Origin: Fidelibacterota bacterium
Lineage (GTDB): Bacteria; Bipolaricaulota; Bipolaricaulia; Bipolaricaulales; Bipolaricaulaceae
Assembly (NCBI GenBank): GCA_024277405.1
Contig: JAJRVI010000180.1
Location: 1-16,086, forward strand
Length of the DNA stretch: 16,086 nucleotides
Direction of reading: 5' to 3'
How positions within the stretch are numbered: the stretch's first letter is position 1; every line of letters starts with the position of its first letter. A program made the position numbers and the translations under genes. The notes below the pieces were generated by a model. It saw nothing but the letters and a program-made list of their open reading frames with translations. It had not been told where the DNA came from and made no database searches. Positions 1 to 5,744 of the stretch are shown here, one piece after another.

Positions 1-852
1 ACGGCGATGGTGATCGTGGGGGAATCGGGCTGCGGCAAGAGTTCCCTCGCCAAGGCGATACTCAGGCTCCTTCCCCGTAATACCCATACCTACACGGGAC
101 GGATTTACATCGACGGGATCGAGGCCATGGCTCTGACGGACGAGCAATTCCGCCGTGAGGTCCGGTGGAAGCGGATTTCCTACGTGGCCCAGGCGGCCAT
201 GAACTCGCTGAACCCCGTGGTCAAGGTGGGGAACCAGGTGGCCGAGCCGCTCTTCATCCATGGGCAGTTCACCAAAGAGGAGGCGCTGAACCGGGTGATC
301 GAGGCCTTCCAGATCGTGGGGGTGCCGGTGGACTTCGTGGAGCGGTACCCGTTCGAGCTCTCGGGTGGAATGCGGCAGCGCGTGGTGATCGCCATGGCCT
401 TGATCACGAATCCCAAGCTGGTGATCTTGGACGAGCCCACCTCGGCCCTGGACGTTCTGACCCAGGCGAACATCATGAACGCCCTGAAGCGCATCAAGGA
501 GGAGTTCGAGCTCACCTACATCCTCATAACCCACGACATCTCCACCTCCAGCGAGCTCGCGTTGGACGCGATGGTGATGTACGCGGGACAGATCGTGGAG
601 CTGGGGAAGGCGGGACATTTCTACCTCGAACCCCTGCATCCCTACTCTCAGAAGCTCATGGCCAGCGTCCCCACCCTGCGGGTGGATAAGGAGCTCGAGT
701 TCATCCCCGGCCAGCCCCCCAGCCTCATCAACCCCCCTACCGGATGCCGGTTCGCGCCGCGTTGCCCCAAACGTTTCTCCGCGTGCGACCGAGAGCCGCC
801 CGTGGTGGACTATCAGGACGGACGTAAAATCAAATGTCACCTCTACGCCTGA
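1..852 (+). CDS. Peptide/oligopeptide ABC transporter ATPase (DppD/OppD type), 5'-truncated
   Basis: ATP-hydrolysing subunit of a dipeptide/oligopeptide/nickel-type ABC importer, acting at the cytoplasmic face of the membrane. The frame is open from base 1. The first internal ATG (position 7) lies only four residues before the Walker A motif GESGCGKS, whereas this family has about 35-40 residues before it, so the true start lies upstream of the window. Other motifs are a Q-loop (YVAQAAMNSLNP), the ABC signature LSGGMRQR, Walker B LVILDEPTSALD and the H-loop ITHD. The C-terminal oligopeptide-ATPase extension (LHPYSQKLMASVP, then PGQPPSLINPP) is present, with four cysteines in the final 40 residues (GCRFAPRC, SAC, KCHLY). 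Such cysteines are reported to bind an iron-sulfur cluster in some Dpp ATPases. The next ATPase gene follows after 10 bases; the permease and binding-protein genes are not in the window. The family is certain, the substrate is not. Confidence 0.93.
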   Translation, partial: TAMVIVGESGCGKSSLAKAILRLLPRNTHTYTGRIYIDGIEAMALTDEQFRREVRWKRISYVAQAAMNSLNPVVKVGNQVAEPLFIHGQFTKEEALNRVIEAFQIVGVPVDFVERYPFELSGGMRQRVVIAMALITNPKLVILDEPTSALDVLTQANIMNALKRIKEEFELTYILITHDISTSSELALDAMVMYAGQIVELGKAGHFYLEPLHPYSQKLMASVPTLRVDKELEFIPGQPPSLINPPTGCRFAPRCPKRFSACDREPPVVDYQDGRKIKCHLYA

Positions 853-862
853 AGGTGGTGAA

Positions 863-1831
863 ATGGAAGATCAGGTACTCCTCCGGGTGAAGGACCTGCA
901 TAAGTGGTTCGAGCTCCGGAAATGGGGCTTTATCCACATCGGCTTCGTGCGCGCGGTGGACGGGGTGGACTTCGATATCCACTACGGGGAGGCGGTGACC
1001 TTCGTCGGGGAGTCGGGCTGTGGGAAGAGCACCCTCGCCCGTACCATCCTGGGCCTCTATCAGCCCACCAAGGGCGAGATCCTCTTCGAGGGCAAGCGCC
1101 TCCAGCGCCTCGGGCGGTGGTATCGGTCCCAGGTGGGCTACGTGCAGCAGGATCCTTACGGCGCGCTTCCGCCCTTCATGAACGTGCGTCGCATCCTCCT
1201 GGAGCCCATGCTGGTGAACCGTTGGGGCAACAGGAGCGAACGCGAGAAGCGGATCAGGGAGGTCCTGGAGGAGGTAAAACTCACCCCGGTGGAGGACTTC
1301 ATCGGCAAGTTCCCCCACATGCTCTCCGGGGGCCAGCAACAGCGCCTGGTCATCGCCCGGTCCATCGTGCTCAACCCGAAGCTCCTCGTCGCCGACGAAC
1401 CGGTTTCGATGTTGGACGCGTCCGTACGGGTCGAGATCCTGCAGCTCCTCCAGGGGGTACAGCGGGCCCACAACCTGGGCGTCGCCTACATCACGCACGA
1501 TCTCTCCACCGTGCGGTACTTCTCCGAGCGGATCTTCGTCATGTACGCGGCGAAGTTGGTGGAGAAGGCCCCGGTAGCGGAGCTGATACGAAACCCCCTG
1601 CATCCTTACACCCAGGCGCTGCTCGACGCCATCCCCGATCCCGATCCCGAGAACGCCCATAAATTCAAGGAGGTCCCCCCGGGGGAACCCCCCAGCCTGT
1701 TGCGGCCCCCGCCGGGCTGTCGGTTCCACCCCCGGTGCAAGCACAGGATCGAGGGGCTCTGCGACCGGGAGGTCCCCCGGGAGTTCGAGCCGGCTCCCGG
1801 GCACTATGTATCCTGCTGGCTGTACAGATGA
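863..1831 (+). CDS. Peptide/oligopeptide ABC transporter ATPase (DppF/OppF type)
   Basis: Second ATPase of the same importer; Dpp/Opp systems normally use a D/F heterodimer. The 322-residue length is normal. Motifs are Walker A GESGCGKS (about residues 49-56), a Q-loop YVQQDPYGALPP, signature LSGGQQQR, Walker B LLVADEPVSMLD and H-loop ITHD. The C-terminal extension follows (LHPYTQALLDAIP, PGEPPSLLRPPPGCRFHPRC) and carries the same cysteine pattern as its partner, ending SCWLY. A GGTGG-type ribosome site precedes the ATG, which lies 10 bases after the upstream stop. Before Walker A there is a short insertion typical of F-type subunits (RKWGFIHIGFVRAVDG). The last codon overlaps the start of the next gene (ATGA), implying co-transcription. 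Substrate class (peptide, nickel or sugar oligomer) cannot be fixed without the binding protein. Confidence 0.94.
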   Translation: MEDQVLLRVKDLHKWFELRKWGFIHIGFVRAVDGVDFDIHYGEAVTFVGESGCGKSTLARTILGLYQPTKGEILFEGKRLQRLGRWYRSQVGYVQQDPYGALPPFMNVRRILLEPMLVNRWGNRSEREKRIREVLEEVKLTPVEDFIGKFPHMLSGGQQQRLVIARSIVLNPKLLVADEPVSMLDASVRVEILQLLQGVQRAHNLGVAYITHDLSTVRYFSERIFVMYAAKLVEKAPVAELIRNPLHPYTQALLDAIPDPDPENAHKFKEVPPGEPPSLLRPPPGCRFHPRCKHRIEGLCDREVPREFEPAPGHYVSCWLYR

Positions 1832-2079
1832 CGCGCCGCAGATTTTGGACGCTGATCTCCGTCGCCCTGTCGCTGATGGTGGCGGCGATCGTCCTCCCGT
1901 TCCTCATGGTGATCAAGGTGATGCGCCCCAATGTCCCGCTGAGCTTCCTTTCCTACGCCATGTCAGTCACCGGATTGGGCATCTCGATCTACGCCATCGC
2001 CCATTACTCCGTGATCGAGGTCTGGAAACGCCGCCGGAAGCGAAGGGATATGGAGTTCGATGGCCCTGAGGGTCGGTGA
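1828..2079 (+). CDS. Small two-helix membrane protein, unknown function
   Basis: An 83-residue protein not recognised as a named family. The ATG at 1828 overlaps the stop of the ATPase gene (ATGA), which decides the start; the frame is open further upstream but that part lies inside the ATPase gene. The sequence begins MTRRRFW and has a first hydrophobic segment of about 20 residues (roughly 8-28, rich in I/L/V/A). A short polar turn containing MRPNVP follows, then a second hydrophobic segment (roughly 38-60). The C-terminus is strongly basic (KRRRKRRD) and, by the positive-inside rule, probably cytoplasmic, giving a hairpin with both ends inside. Its last 20 bases overlap the S1-domain gene. 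It could be an accessory of the importer or of the RNA-binding protein; nothing in the sequence decides this. Confidence 0.7.
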   Translation: MTRRRFWTLISVALSLMVAAIVLPFLMVIKVMRPNVPLSFLSYAMSVTGLGISIYAIAHYSVIEVWKRRRKRRDMEFDGPEGR

Positions 2080-2470
2080 CGTTGTAGAGGCGACGCTCGT
2101 CGAGGTGCGCGAGGACGGCGCCCTGATCTCCTGGGGCGAAGGGGAGGGTGTATTGCCGTTGGAGGAAGCGGCGGGGGAGTTGCGCACCGGCCAGCGCCTC
2201 CTCGTCAAGGTGATAGCCACCGACGCCGCGGGGAGGCCTATATTCTCCCAGCGCCAGGTGACGGACGCCGACCGTGAGCTCATTTCCCTCCAACGGGAAG
2301 CGGAACGGTTACGGAAGCTTCTGCGGGAACACGGTCTCACCCCCCCGGACAGGCGGAGCGCCCCGCGGCGTGCCCCCACGGTGGAGGAACGGCTGCTCCG
2401 ATGGATCCACCGGACCGAGAGGGAACTAGAGCGCCTGCGGCGCCGCAGGCGTCGCTTCGGATTGCGGTGA
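2060..2470 (+). CDS. S1 RNA-binding domain protein with basic C-terminus
   Basis: A 136-residue protein. Residues about 3-70 look like one S1/OB-fold RNA-binding domain: VGDVVEATLVEV at the start, EGVLPLEE where S1 domains have G(F/L)xPxSE, and GQRLLVKVIATD before the last strand. Residues about 74-92 (RELISLQREAERLRKLL) look like a short coiled coil, and the C-terminus is very arginine-rich (RTERELERLRRRRRRFG), fitting nucleic-acid binding. The start has a GGAG ribosome site at 2051-2054, five bases upstream, inside the end of the membrane-protein gene (20-bp overlap). The next gene, a ferredoxin, starts 9 bases after the stop, so the gene appears to sit in the same transcript as the oxidoreductase. 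Its target is unknown. Similar single-S1 proteins act in RNA turnover or translation, but that is inference. Confidence 0.82.
   Translation: MALRVGDVVEATLVEVREDGALISWGEGEGVLPLEEAAGELRTGQRLLVKVIATDAAGRPIFSQRQVTDADRELISLQREAERLRKLLREHGLTPPDRRSAPRRAPTVEERLLRWIHRTERELERLRRRRRRFGLR
2432..2451. repeat. Perfect 20-bp palindrome at the 3' end of the S1-domain gene
   Basis: Each half is CGCCTGCGGC or its reverse complement, giving a perfect 20-base palindrome within the Arg-rich tail codons, 28 bases before the ferredoxin start. As RNA it can form an 8-bp GC stem with a 4-base loop. No T-tract follows. It may be an accident of Arg codon choice or a hairpin at the S1/oxidoreductase junction. Confidence 0.7.
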
Positions 2471-2479
2471 GGGAGGGAG

Positions 2480-2716
2480 ATGCCCAAAGGACTGGTGATC
2501 GTCGACAAGGAGCGGTGCAAGGGATGCGGCCTCTGCATCGAGGCCTGCCCGTTCGGGGTCTTGGACTTCTCTTCGGAATACAACGCGTCCGGTTACCGGG
2601 TCGTCCACATGGCCCACCCGGAGAAGTGCACCGGGTGCGCGGTCTGTGCTAACGTATGTCCGGACGTGGCGTTGGAGATCTACCGGGAGGAGAGCTCGGT
2701 AAGGGGGGCCGCATGA
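2480..2716 (+). CDS. 2-oxoacid:ferredoxin oxidoreductase, delta (ferredoxin) subunit
   Basis: A 78-residue 2x[4Fe-4S] ferredoxin-type subunit that would carry electrons from the thiamine-pyrophosphate site to free ferredoxin. Two complete CxxCxxCxxxCP motifs are visible: C13, C16, C19, C23 and C50, C53, C56, C60. GGGAGGGAG directly before the ATG is a good ribosome site. It is first in the order delta-alpha-beta-gamma found in Vor/Kor-type enzymes, and its stop overlaps the alpha-subunit start (ATGA at 2713-2716). Alone it could be a free ferredoxin; the operon position makes the delta-subunit call strong. The C-terminal tail past the second cluster is short and without features. Confidence 0.93.
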   Translation: MPKGLVIVDKERCKGCGLCIEACPFGVLDFSSEYNASGYRVVHMAHPEKCTGCAVCANVCPDVALEIYREESSVRGAA

Positions 2717-3765
2717 GCCGGGTCCTCATGCGTGGGAACGAGGCCATCGCCGAGGCGGCGATCCGATCGGGCCTCAAATGCTACTTCTGCTACCCCATCA
2801 CCCCCCAGGGGGAGATGGTGGAGTACATGGCCAGGGAGCTCCCCAAGCGGGGAGGGGTGTTCCTGCAGGCGGAATCGGAGGTAGCGGCCATCAACATGGT
2901 CTACGGGGCCGCCGCCGCCGGGGTCCGCACCATGACCTCGTCCTCGTCCCCGGGGATAAGCCTCAAACAGGAGGGAATCTCCTACATCGCCATGGCGCGG
3001 CTCCCCTGCGTCATCGTGAACATGATGCGGGGCGGCCCGGGCCTCGGGAACATCGCCCCCGCCCAAGGCGATTACTTTCAGGCCACTAAGGGCGGGGGGC
3101 ACGGCGACTACCGCCTCATCGTCCTCGCCCCCTCCACCGTCCCCGAGGCGGCGGAACTCGTCCGCCTCGCCTTCGACCTATCGGACAAGTACCGGGTGCC
3201 GGCGATGCTCCTCGCCGACGGGATGATCGGCCAGATGATGGAGCCGGTGGAGCTCCCCGAGCCCGTAGATCCGGACAGGATCCCCCCGCGGCCCTGGGCT
3301 GTGACCGGGGCGAGGGGACGGCCCAAGAACGTGGTCTCCTCGTTCGACCTCGAGCCCGAGGGCCTACGGGAGATGAACCTCGTCCTCCAGGAGACCTACC
3401 GGGAGATCGAGCGGAACGAGGTGCGGTGGGAGGAGGTGGAGACGGGGGACGCCGAGCTCCTCTTGGTGGCCTACGGCACCGTGGGCCGGATCGCCAAGAC
3501 GGTGGTGCGGCTGGCCCGGGAGGAGGGACTTCCCGTGGGACTGTTCCGCCCCATCACCCTCTGGCCCTTCCCCTACGAACCCCTTCGGATGTTGGCCGAG
3601 AAGGTCGGGACGGTATTGACGGTGGAGCTTTCGGCGGGCCAGATGTGGGAGGACGTGAGGCTGGCGGTGGAGGGGCGGGCGGAGACGCCCTTCTACGGGG
3701 AGCTGGGGGGAGTCGTTCCCTCCCCCAAGCGGATCCTGGAAGAGGTGAGGAAGTATGTCGGTTGA
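2713..3765 (+). CDS. vorB: 2-oxoacid:ferredoxin oxidoreductase, alpha subunit (VorB-like)
   Basis: A 350-residue catalytic subunit of a CoA-dependent 2-oxoacid:ferredoxin oxidoreductase. It converts a 2-oxoacid plus CoA to acyl-CoA and CO2 and reduces ferredoxin. The pyrimidine-domain signature YPITP lies at residues 27-31, followed by the stretch QAESEVAAINMVYGAAAAG and then TSSSSPGISLKQEG, RGGPGLG and DYFQATKGGGHGDYR. All of these look closest to VorB, the 2-ketoisovalerate (branched-chain) form. A KorA-type 2-oxoglutarate enzyme is the main alternative. The start at 2713 is chosen because it makes an ATGA overlap with the ferredoxin gene, has an AAGGGGGG ribosome site and yields the family N-terminus (MSRVLMRGNEAIAEAA). 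The frame extends 19 codons further upstream but that would lie inside the ferredoxin gene. The 3' end overlaps the beta gene by 11 bases. Confidence 0.93.
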   Translation: MSRVLMRGNEAIAEAAIRSGLKCYFCYPITPQGEMVEYMARELPKRGGVFLQAESEVAAINMVYGAAAAGVRTMTSSSSPGISLKQEGISYIAMARLPCVIVNMMRGGPGLGNIAPAQGDYFQATKGGGHGDYRLIVLAPSTVPEAAELVRLAFDLSDKYRVPAMLLADGMIGQMMEPVELPEPVDPDRIPPRPWAVTGARGRPKNVVSSFDLEPEGLREMNLVLQETYREIERNEVRWEEVETGDAELLLVAYGTVGRIAKTVVRLAREEGLPVGLFRPITLWPFPYEPLRMLAEKVGTVLTVELSAGQMWEDVRLAVEGRAETPFYGELGGVVPSPKRILEEVRKYVG

Positions 3766-4522
3766 GGTCGCGGTACCCAAGGGATACACGAGGGTCTTCT
3801 CGAAGCCCAGGGCCCTGAGCGACGCCGGGTTCACCTATTGTCCCGGCTGCCATCACGGGATCATCACCAGGCTGGTGGCCGAGGCCATCGATGAACTGGG
3901 GATCCTCGAGCGGACGGTGGGGATCGCCCCGGTGGGGTGCGCGGTGTTCCTGGACCGGTTCTTCAACTGCGACTTCGTCCAGGCGGCCCACGGGCGGGCC
4001 TGCGCCGTTGCCACGGGGATCAAACGGGCCCGCCCGGATCTCGTCGTGTTCACCTACCAGGGCGACGGGGACCTGGCCGCCATCGGCACCGCGGAGACCG
4101 TCCACGCCGCCAACCGCGGCGAGAACATCACGGTGATCTTCGTGAACAACGGGATCTACGGGATGACCGGGGGCGAGATGGCGCCGACCACCCTCCCCGG
4201 CCAGCGCACCACCACCACCCCCGCGGGCCGGGAGCCCCGGCTTCACGGCTATCCCCTCAAGATATCGGAGATGCTCGCCCAACTGGACGGCCCGGCCTAC
4301 ATCACCCGCCAGGCCGTCTTCGACCACCCCCACATCGTGAAGGCCAAACGGGCGATCCTGAAGGCATTCCGCAACCAGCTCGATGGTAAGGGATTTTCCT
4401 TGGTGGAGATCCTCTCCACCTGTCCCACCAATTGGAGGATGTCCCCGGCGGAGGCCGGGCGGTGGGTGGCGGAAGAGGTGACCGAGGTCTTCCCGTTGGG
4501 GGACCTCAAGGATGTGGGATAG
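3755..4522 (+). CDS. 2-oxoacid:ferredoxin oxidoreductase, beta (TPP-binding) subunit
   Basis: A 255-residue thiamine-pyrophosphate-binding subunit. The conserved N-terminal CPGCHHG (C29-H34) begins the substrate/TPP domain. The Mg-TPP motif is GDGDLAAIG at about residues 103-111, closed by the NN pair (131-132) of FVNNGIYGMTGG. TTTTPAGREP, just beyond, is typical of Kor/Vor beta subunits. The ATG lies within the last codons of the alpha gene (11-bp overlap), with AGAGGTGAGG as ribosome site. The stop is two bases before the gamma-subunit ATG. Together with alpha it forms the heterodimer carrying the active site at the interface. No key residue seems missing. Confidence 0.94.
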   Translation: MSVEVAVPKGYTRVFSKPRALSDAGFTYCPGCHHGIITRLVAEAIDELGILERTVGIAPVGCAVFLDRFFNCDFVQAAHGRACAVATGIKRARPDLVVFTYQGDGDLAAIGTAETVHAANRGENITVIFVNNGIYGMTGGEMAPTTLPGQRTTTTPAGREPRLHGYPLKISEMLAQLDGPAYITRQAVFDHPHIVKAKRAILKAFRNQLDGKGFSLVEILSTCPTNWRMSPAEAGRWVAEEVTEVFPLGDLKDVG

Positions 4523-4524
4523 CG

Positions 4525-5076
4525 ATGGAGAAGGGGATCGTGTTCGCGGGATTCGGGGGTCAGGGAATCCTGCTCGCGGGGAAGGTCCTGGCCCGCGCGG
4601 GGATGAACCGGGGGTTGGAGGTCACCTGGCTTCCCTCCTACGGGCCGGAGATGCGGGGGGGGACCGCCAATTGCACCGTGGTAATAGCCGACTTCCCCAT
4701 CGGCTCCCCGGTAGTGGATTGCCCCGACGCGCTCGTGGCCATGAACGCCCCTTCCCTGGACAAGTTCGAAGAGCGGGTGGCGGAGGGGGGCATTATCGTG
4801 GCGAACAGCTCCCTGGTGAAACGCCCGGTGAAAAGAGGGGACGTGCGCGCCATCCCAATCCCGGCCAACGACATCGCCGCCGAACTCGGGAACCCCCGGG
4901 TGATCAACATGGTGGCCTTAGGGGCGCTGGTGAGGGCCCTCGGGGTCGTCTCCCTGGAGGAGATCCAGCGGGCCATGGAGGAGGAGCTTCACGGGAAGGG
5001 CCGGGATAAGCTCATCGAGCTCAACCGGGAGGCCCTGCGCCGGGGCTTCTCCGAAGCGGAAAAATACCTTTCGTGA
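4525..5076 (+). CDS. 2-oxoacid:ferredoxin oxidoreductase, gamma subunit
   Basis: A 183-residue gamma subunit (pyruvate/ketoisovalerate oxidoreductase, catalytic-domain family), thought to help bind CoA. The N-terminus EKGIVFAGFGGQGILLAGKVLA contains the family GFGGQG loop (residues 9-14). SYGPEMRGGTANC and NPRVINMVALGAL, further on, are also typical. The start at 4525 is two bases after the beta stop and gives the standard N-terminus; the frame is open for 31 codons more, but those overlap the beta gene. The stop codon TGA (5074-5076) is the first three bases of the left arm of a large inverted repeat, so the 3' end of this gene coincides with that element. It completes the delta-alpha-beta-gamma set. 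Confidence 0.93.
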   Translation: MEKGIVFAGFGGQGILLAGKVLARAGMNRGLEVTWLPSYGPEMRGGTANCTVVIADFPIGSPVVDCPDALVAMNAPSLDKFEERVAEGGIIVANSSLVKRPVKRGDVRAIPIPANDIAAELGNPRVINMVALGALVRALGVVSLEEIQRAMEEELHGKGRDKLIELNREALRRGFSEAEKYLS

Positions 5077-5135
5077 TGGGTGATGAGTGATGGGCAGGGA
5101 GGTAAAACGCGTCCCCCATCACAGATCACCCATTA
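5074..5135. repeat. Imperfect inverted repeat built of heptamers, between gamma-subunit and NUDIX genes
   Basis: The left arm (5074-5094) is three tandem heptamers of the form TGATGRG: TGATGGG, TGATGAG, TGATGGG. The right arm (5115-5135) is the reverse complement with 3 mismatches in 21 (CCCATCA, CAGATCA, CCCATTA). The 20-base loop (5095-5114) holds GGGAGG. No T-tract follows, so it is not an ordinary intrinsic terminator. The form suggests a dispersed intergenic palindrome (REP/MITE-like) that could form a 3'-end RNA hairpin. It supplies the stop codon of the upstream gene and would encode the N-terminal extension of the downstream one if an early start were used. Confidence 0.8.
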
Positions 5136-5145
5136 CCGAAAAATA

Positions 5146-5685
5146 ATGGGGGAATACGTATTCCGCGGACGATTGATATCGGTGCGGGTGGAGGAAACCG
5201 ACCGCGGCCCCCGGGAGGTGGTGGAGCACCCCGGGGCGGTGGCCATCCTCGCCGTGGACGAAAAGGGGAAGGTCCTCCTCGTGCGCCAACACCGGCACGG
5301 GGCGGGGCGCGCCCTGTGGGAGATCCCGGCGGGCACCCTGGAGCCCGGGGAGAGTCCCCTGAGGTGCGCCCAACGGGAGCTTTGGGAAGAGACGGGGCTC
5401 CGGGCGAGACGGTGGCGGAAGCTGGGGGCCTTCTACACCTCGCCCGGGGTCATGAACGAGCTCATGCACCTCTTCCTCGCGGAGGGGCTCGAGGGGGAGC
5501 TTTCCCCCCAGGTGCAGGGGGAGATCGCGGAGCTCGGGTTCCGGGCCCCCCACGAGGTGTTGGAGGAGGTGGCCCGGGGGGAGGTCGGGGACGGGAAGAC
5601 CCTGGCCGCCCTGGCCTTCCTCCTCTCCCGCCCCACATCGATCGGGAAGGACTCGGTTTTGCCCCTCTTCGATGACCTTTCGTGA
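5146..5685 (+). CDS. NUDIX hydrolase, ADP-ribose pyrophosphatase-like
   Basis: A 179-residue cytoplasmic NUDIX hydrolase, most like the ADP-ribose pyrophosphatase (NudF/YqkG) group, which cleaves ADP-ribose to AMP and ribose-5-phosphate. The complete Nudix box GX5EX7REUXEEXGU runs from GTLEPGE through RELWEETGL. Upstream are FRGRLISVRV and HPGAVAILAV, and after the box comes AFYTSPGVMNELMHLFLAEGL, all characteristic of that group. The start is uncertain. GTG 5080 or ATG 5083 would extend it 20 or more residues, but that extension is encoded by the inverted repeat and looks unlike the family, so ATG 5146 is preferred although no clear ribosome site precedes it. The gene is the last of the + strand run; a T-tract (5697-5702) follows without a convincing stem. 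Confidence 0.88.
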   Translation: MGEYVFRGRLISVRVEETDRGPREVVEHPGAVAILAVDEKGKVLLVRQHRHGAGRALWEIPAGTLEPGESPLRCAQRELWEETGLRARRWRKLGAFYTSPGVMNELMHLFLAEGLEGELSPQVQGEIAELGFRAPHEVLEEVARGEVGDGKTLAALAFLLSRPTSIGKDSVLPLFDDLS

Positions 5686-5712
5686 CGGGACCCTCGTTTT
5701 TTCTCTCCGCAC

Positions 5713-5724
5713 GTAAACGTTTAA
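5713..5724 (+). promoter_or_regulatory. LacI-family operator upstream of the FGGY kinase gene
   Basis: GTAAACGTTTAA contains the perfect palindrome TAAACGTTTA (5714-5723) with the central CG typical of LacI/PurR/CcpA-family operators. The same 12 bases, in the same orientation relative to the gene, lie before the LacI-type gene of this locus (14736-14747, minus). The site ends 20 bases before the kinase ATG. A weak -10-like TAAAAT (5722-5727) overlaps it with only a poor -35, so binding would plausibly block transcription of the kinase. Confidence 0.78.
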
Positions 5725-5744
5725 AATGCCTTCAGGAGGCAGCG

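Noticed and set aside
769..776. AAACGTTT, the core of the proposed LacI operator, inside the first ATPase gene.
   Set aside because: It lies in coding sequence for PKRF, has C on both flanks in place of T and A, and is an 8-base match expected by chance.
1776..1801. 8-bp hairpin (CCCGGGAG and CTCCCGGG) near the end of the second ATPase gene as a terminator.
   Set aside because: No T-tract, it lies in coding sequence upstream of an overlapping gene, and such GC stems are common in this composition.
5686..5710. Possible intrinsic terminator after the NUDIX gene (run of six T at 5697-5702).
   Set aside because: The preceding bases (GGGACCC) cannot form a stem with a normal loop; only the T-tract is present.
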